From an uncultured Cetobacterium sp. (lineage in GTDB: Bacteria; Fusobacteriota; Fusobacteriia; Fusobacteriales; Fusobacteriaceae), in contig CAAFWD010000011.1 in NCBI GenBank assembly GCA_900766645.1, positions 1 to 8,190 on the forward strand: DNA of 8,190 bases, given 5' to 3'. Numbering within the stretch: the stretch's first letter is position 1; each line of letters begins with the position of its first letter. The translations under genes were made by a program, and so were the position numbers. The notes beneath the pieces are model-generated. The model did not search any database, was not told the DNA's origin, and saw nothing but the letters and a program-made list of their open reading frames with translations. Below are positions 5,760 to 8,190 of the stretch, one piece after another.

Positions 5760-5779
5760 AAATAAAAAATAAAAAAATG

Positions 5780-5808
5780 TTGACAATTTTATAAAAAAAG
5801 TTTATTAT
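5780..5808 (+). promoter_or_regulatory. Near-consensus promoter of the leader-ilvE-cstA operon
   Basis: A perfect -35 box TTGACA (5780-5785), a 17-base spacer and a -10 box TATTAT (5803-5808) form the best promoter match in the window. Transcription should start near 5815, giving a leader RNA of about 245 bases before ilvE. It starts just after rep, with no terminator between, so some read-through from rep into this operon is possible. Confidence 0.85.
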
Positions 5809-5817
5809 CTGTGTCAA
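5788..5817 (-). promoter_or_regulatory. Possible overlapping promoter on the opposite strand
   Basis: The minus strand carries a perfect TTGACA (5812-5817), an 18-base spacer and TATAAA (5788-5793). It overlaps the plus-strand promoter because TTGACA is repeated in inverted orientation (5780-5785 and 5812-5817). A transcript from it would run antisense into the 3' end of rep. The match is good, but no gene follows on that strand. Confidence 0.35.
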
Positions 5818-5842
5818 TACTAAAAACAAAAGGAGGAAAAAA

Positions 5843-5917
5843 ATGAACAACAGACCAAAAGCATTATTTATATTAGCACTAATACTTCTAATAATAAGCT
5901 CTATGGTTTGGATTTAG
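5843..5917 (+). CDS. 24-residue hydrophobic peptide, probable ilv leader peptide
   Basis: A very short frame with a perfect AGGAGG ribosome binding site six bases before its ATG and a near-consensus promoter, so it is almost certainly translated. After a polar start (MNNRPK) the peptide is a run of hydrophobic residues: Leu at 8, 11, 13, 15 and 16, Ile at 10, 14, 17, 18 and 24, and Val22, so 11 of 24 residues are branched-chain. Four of the Leu/Ile residues are consecutive (LLII, 15-18). Three of the five Leu codons are CTA or CTT, whereas TTA dominates elsewhere. Followed by a terminator hairpin and then ilvE, this fits a leader peptide whose translation senses Leu/Ile supply. The alternative is a single-span membrane peptide such as a type I toxin. 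The mechanism is uncertain because the first hairpin arm starts 21 bases after the stop codon. Confidence 0.75.
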   Translation: MNNRPKALFILALILLIISSMVWI

Positions 5918-5938
5918 TTGATTTTTTCTTCTAAAAAA

Positions 5939-5974
5939 TTCAAGCCTTATTTTAGTACAAATTTAAGGCTTGAG
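5939..5974. promoter_or_regulatory. First leader hairpin (arms 1 and 2)
   Basis: TTCAAGCCTTA (5939-5949) pairs with TAAGGCTTGAG (5964-5974) across a 14-base loop, with one G-U pair at the base. On the plus strand no T-run follows, so it is not a terminator in the ilvE direction. On the minus strand a T-run (ATTTTTTAG) follows, so it could end a minus-strand transcript. Its arms have the same sequences as those of the next hairpin, so arm 1 could pair with either arm 2 or arm 3. Confidence 0.7.
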
Positions 5975-5994
5975 CAAATATGTTAAGTAAGTTT

Positions 5995-6036
5995 AAAGGC
6001 TTGAGTCTATTTAGATTCAAGCCTTTTTTATTTTTT
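5995..6036 (+). terminator. Intrinsic terminator/attenuator before ilvE
   Basis: AAAGGCTTGAGTC (5995-6007) pairs with GATTCAAGCCTTT (6014-6026) with one G-U pair and a TATTTA loop. It is followed directly by T-rich sequence to about 6036. It lies between the leader peptide and ilvE, 25 bases before the ilvE start, so full operon expression requires read-through or antitermination. This is the placement of an amino-acid biosynthesis attenuator. Confidence 0.9.
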
Positions 6037-6061
6037 ATAAAATTTTCAGGAGGGATATACA

Positions 6062-6982
6062 ATGATTAATACTAAAAAAATATGGTTTAATGGTGAAATG
6101 AAAAATCATGATGAAGCAAAGACACATGTTTTATCACATGTTTTACATTATGGTTCGGGATGTTTTGAAGGAATTAGACTTTATAAATTATCAGATGGTA
6201 GATCAGGAGTTTTTAGACTTAATGAGCATATAGATAGACTTTATGATTCATGTAAAATTTATAAAATGGATATCCCTTTTTCAAAAGATGAGTTTAAAAA
6301 AGGAGTTTTGGATACCATTAAAGCTAATGATTTAGAAAGTGGGTATATAAGACCACTTATATTTAGAGGTTATAATCAACTTGGAGTAAACCCGTTATGT
6401 AATCCTGTTGAATCAATAATTGCAGCATGGGAATGGGGAGCATATTTAGGAGAAGAGGGAGTTACAAATGGAATAAGTGTATGTGTTTCATCTTGGAGAA
6501 GATCAGCTCCAAATACATTGCCAGCTTTAGCAAAGGCATCAGGAAATTATTTAAGTTCTCAACTTATTAAAATGGAAGCCTTAGAACGTGGATATGAAGA
6601 GGGAATCGCTTTAGACTATCAGGGAAATATAAGTGAAGGAAGTGGAGAAAATATATTTTTTATAAAAAATGGAGAGATTTTAACTCCCCCTATGGGATCA
6701 TCATCTTTATCTGGAATAACAAGGGATGTTGTAGTTAATATTGCAAGAGATTTAGGAATAAATATAAGATATGAGGTTCTCCCAAGGGAGTTTTTATATA
6801 TAGCAGATGAGATATTTTTAACAGGAACAGCTGCAGAAATTACACCAGTTAGTTTTGTAGATAATATTCAAGTTAGAAATGGAAAAAGGGGAGATATTAC
6901 AAAGAGAATACAAGATGAATTTTTTAAGATTGTAAGAGGAGAGAATAAAAAATATGAAAATTGGATAACAGTTGTAGATTAA
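6062..6982 (+). CDS. ilvE: Branched-chain amino acid aminotransferase
   Basis: A 306-residue pyridoxal-phosphate enzyme of fold type IV. It interconverts Leu, Ile and Val with their 2-oxo acids using glutamate/2-oxoglutarate, the last step of synthesis or first of breakdown, in the cytoplasm. The N-terminal domain has the HYGSGCFEGIR motif (29-39). The Schiff-base lysine is K158 in LPALAKASGNYLSS. The cofactor-binding segments are ISEGSGENIF (with E192), SGITRD (217-222) and GTAAEITP (255-262). These match Escherichia coli IlvE closely throughout and the length is normal, so the enzyme is complete. AGGAGG lies seven to eight bases before ATG. It is the first structural gene after the leader and terminator, and cstA follows after 12 bases. 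The assignment over D-amino acid or aminodeoxychorismate family members rests on the overall IlvE-like match. Confidence 0.95.
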   Translation: MINTKKIWFNGEMKNHDEAKTHVLSHVLHYGSGCFEGIRLYKLSDGRSGVFRLNEHIDRLYDSCKIYKMDIPFSKDEFKKGVLDTIKANDLESGYIRPLIFRGYNQLGVNPLCNPVESIIAAWEWGAYLGEEGVTNGISVCVSSWRRSAPNTLPALAKASGNYLSSQLIKMEALERGYEEGIALDYQGNISEGSGENIFFIKNGEILTPPMGSSSLSGITRDVVVNIARDLGINIRYEVLPREFLYIADEIFLTGTAAEITPVSFVDNIQVRNGKRGDITKRIQDEFFKIVRGENKKYENWITVVD

Positions 6983-6994
6983 AGGGAGGAAGGC

Positions 6995-8190
6995 ATGAAA
7001 AGTTATTTTTTAGGAGTATTTATTTTAATCATTGCTTATTATACATACGGAAAGTATTTAGAGAAAAATTTTGAGATAGATGAGAGAGAAACTCCTGCTA
7101 TATCAAAAGCAGATGGAGTAGACTTTGTGGGAATAAATTGGGTAAAAAGTTTTTTGATTCAGTTTTTAAATATAGCTGGACTTGGACCTATTACAGGAGC
7201 AGTAGCGGGGGCTATGTGGGGGAGTTCATCTTTTTTATGGATTGTATTTGGATGTATATTTGCAGGAGCAGTTCATGACTATTATACTGGAATGATATCT
7301 GTTAGAAATGATGGGAAAAATATGCAAGAGTTAATTGGAAAATATTTAGGAGAAAAAGCAAGAACATTTACTAAATATTTTTTAGTTGTTCTTTTAGTTA
7401 TTGTAGGAGTAGCATTTATAACTGGACCTGCAGAAATTTTACAATCTTTTACAGGTGTTAATAAAAAAATATGGTTAGTATTAATAGTTGGATATTATAT
7501 TGTGGCAACTCTTTTGCCTATAGATAAAATAATTGGGAAAATATATCCAATATTTGGGGGAGCGCTAGTTTTAATGATGTTTTTACTAATTGGGGGAATG
7601 TTGGCAAAGGGTGTAAAAATTCCAGAAGTTAGTTTTACTAATATGCATCCTAAAAATCTTCCAATTTTTCCATATATGTTTGTAGTTATATCTTGTGGAG
7701 CTATTTCAGGATTTCATTCAACTCAATCAGTATTAGTGGCAAGATGTTTAAAAAGTGAAAAAGAAGGAAGAAAAACTTTTATGGCAGCAATGTATTTAGA
7801 GGGATTTGTTGCTCTTACTTGGGCAGCAATCTCCTTAGGATTTTTTAATGGTGTTGAGGGATTAGAAGCAAGTGGAGGAGGAATGGTAGCAGTAAGCAAA
7901 ATGATAACAGGAATTTTAGGGAAATATGGACTAATTTTTACGTTATTTGGGTTAATAGCTTTACCAATTACAACAGGGGATACAGCTTTTAGAAGTGCTA
8001 GAATAACTATAGCTGAGGTTTTAAAATATGATCAAACTTCTTTAAAAAATAGATTGGTTGTAGCAGTACCTTTATTTCTGTTAGCAGGCTTTCTATCAAA
8101 ATTTGGATTTACTACTCTTTGGGTATATGTAGCTTCAACAAATCAACTTTTAGCAACATTAGGATTATGGATGTGTACATATTATTTCAT
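6995..8190 (+). CDS. cstA: CstA-family pyruvate/peptide transporter, 3' end outside window
   Basis: The frame opens at ATG 6995, five bases after GGGAGGA, and stays open to the end of the window (398 residues seen). It is a multi-span membrane protein. The CstA signature is clear: NWVKSFLIQFLNIAGLGPI (48-66), ITGAVAGAMWG (66-76), IFAGAVHDYYTGMISVR (88-104), ISGFHSTQSVLVARCLKSE (237-255) and TTGDTAFRSARI (326-337). Likely membrane segments include about residues 3-18, 52-74, 78-97, 127-147, 157-175, 185-204, 224-242, 264-284, 305-328, 353-373 and 376 onward. Known relatives (CstA and BtsT of E. coli) import pyruvate or peptides under nutrient limitation; the exact substrate cannot be told here. 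The sequence seems to match the shorter CstA forms rather than the 700-residue E. coli protein. The 12-base gap to ilvE with no terminator indicates one operon. Confidence 0.92.
   Translation, partial: MKSYFLGVFILIIAYYTYGKYLEKNFEIDERETPAISKADGVDFVGINWVKSFLIQFLNIAGLGPITGAVAGAMWGSSSFLWIVFGCIFAGAVHDYYTGMISVRNDGKNMQELIGKYLGEKARTFTKYFLVVLLVIVGVAFITGPAEILQSFTGVNKKIWLVLIVGYYIVATLLPIDKIIGKIYPIFGGALVLMMFLLIGGMLAKGVKIPEVSFTNMHPKNLPIFPYMFVVISCGAISGFHSTQSVLVARCLKSEKEGRKTFMAAMYLEGFVALTWAAISLGFFNGVEGLEASGGGMVAVSKMITGILGKYGLIFTLFGLIALPITTGDTAFRSARITIAEVLKYDQTSLKNRLVVAVPLFLLAGFLSKFGFTTLWVYVASTNQLLATLGLWMCTYYF

Noticed and set aside
5815..6061. T-box riboswitch upstream of ilvE
   Set aside because: The conserved T-box sequence (AGGGTGGNACCGCG) is missing, while a translated leader peptide is present.

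Overview
The window looks like one end of an assembled contig from a very A/T-rich bacterium, most likely a member of the Fusobacteriaceae (Fusobacterium, Cetobacterium or Ilyobacter type). That placement is an inference. It rests on the low GC, the heavy use of TTA, ATA and AAA codons, strong AGGAGG ribosome binding sites and the overall look of the IlvE, CstA and ParA proteins. No rRNA or other phylogenetic marker is present. The first 19 bases are not genomic: they match the end of the Illumina TruSeq adapter, so true sequence starts at base 20.

Layout. Bases 20-256 hold a small membrane protein, possibly truncated. Bases 309-662 encode a cupin protein. It converges on a YjjG-like HAD nucleotidase (693-1391, minus) and shares a bidirectional terminator with it. 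Bases 1392-1803 contain no gene but have several repeats: a 21-bp-spaced pair, a perfect 18-bp inverted repeat, and three palindromic repeats at about 21-bp spacing beside the terminator of the next operon. Bases 1804-3274 (minus) are a two-gene partition operon, a ParA ATPase and a coiled-coil partner protein. The partner gene contains an unusually GC-rich perfect palindrome. Bases 3275-3806 form the replication origin region: an AT-rich stretch, the parA promoter, eight direct iterons (CCTAATTAAATGATG) and one inverted copy just upstream of the rep gene. Bases 3807-5759 encode a large winged-helix replication initiator.

Downstream of rep, a near-consensus promoter drives a 24-codon hydrophobic peptide rich in Leu and Ile, followed by two hairpins built from the same repeated arms. 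The second hairpin is a strong intrinsic terminator. Then come ilvE (branched-chain aminotransferase, 6062-6982) and, 12 bases later, cstA (CstA-family pyruvate/peptide transporter, running off the end). The simplest reading is an ilvE-cstA operon controlled by leader-peptide attenuation that senses branched-chain amino acids. The hairpin order does not fit the classic trp scheme, and a small hydrophobic toxin is the main alternative.

Taken together, the window is the replication and partition core of an iteron plasmid, megaplasmid or chromid that also carries core-type metabolic genes. An integrated plasmid cannot be excluded. The points most worth following up are the candidate centromere sites (the palindrome inside the partner gene and the palindromic repeats downstream), the iteron-derived rep operator, and the leader/attenuator before ilvE.
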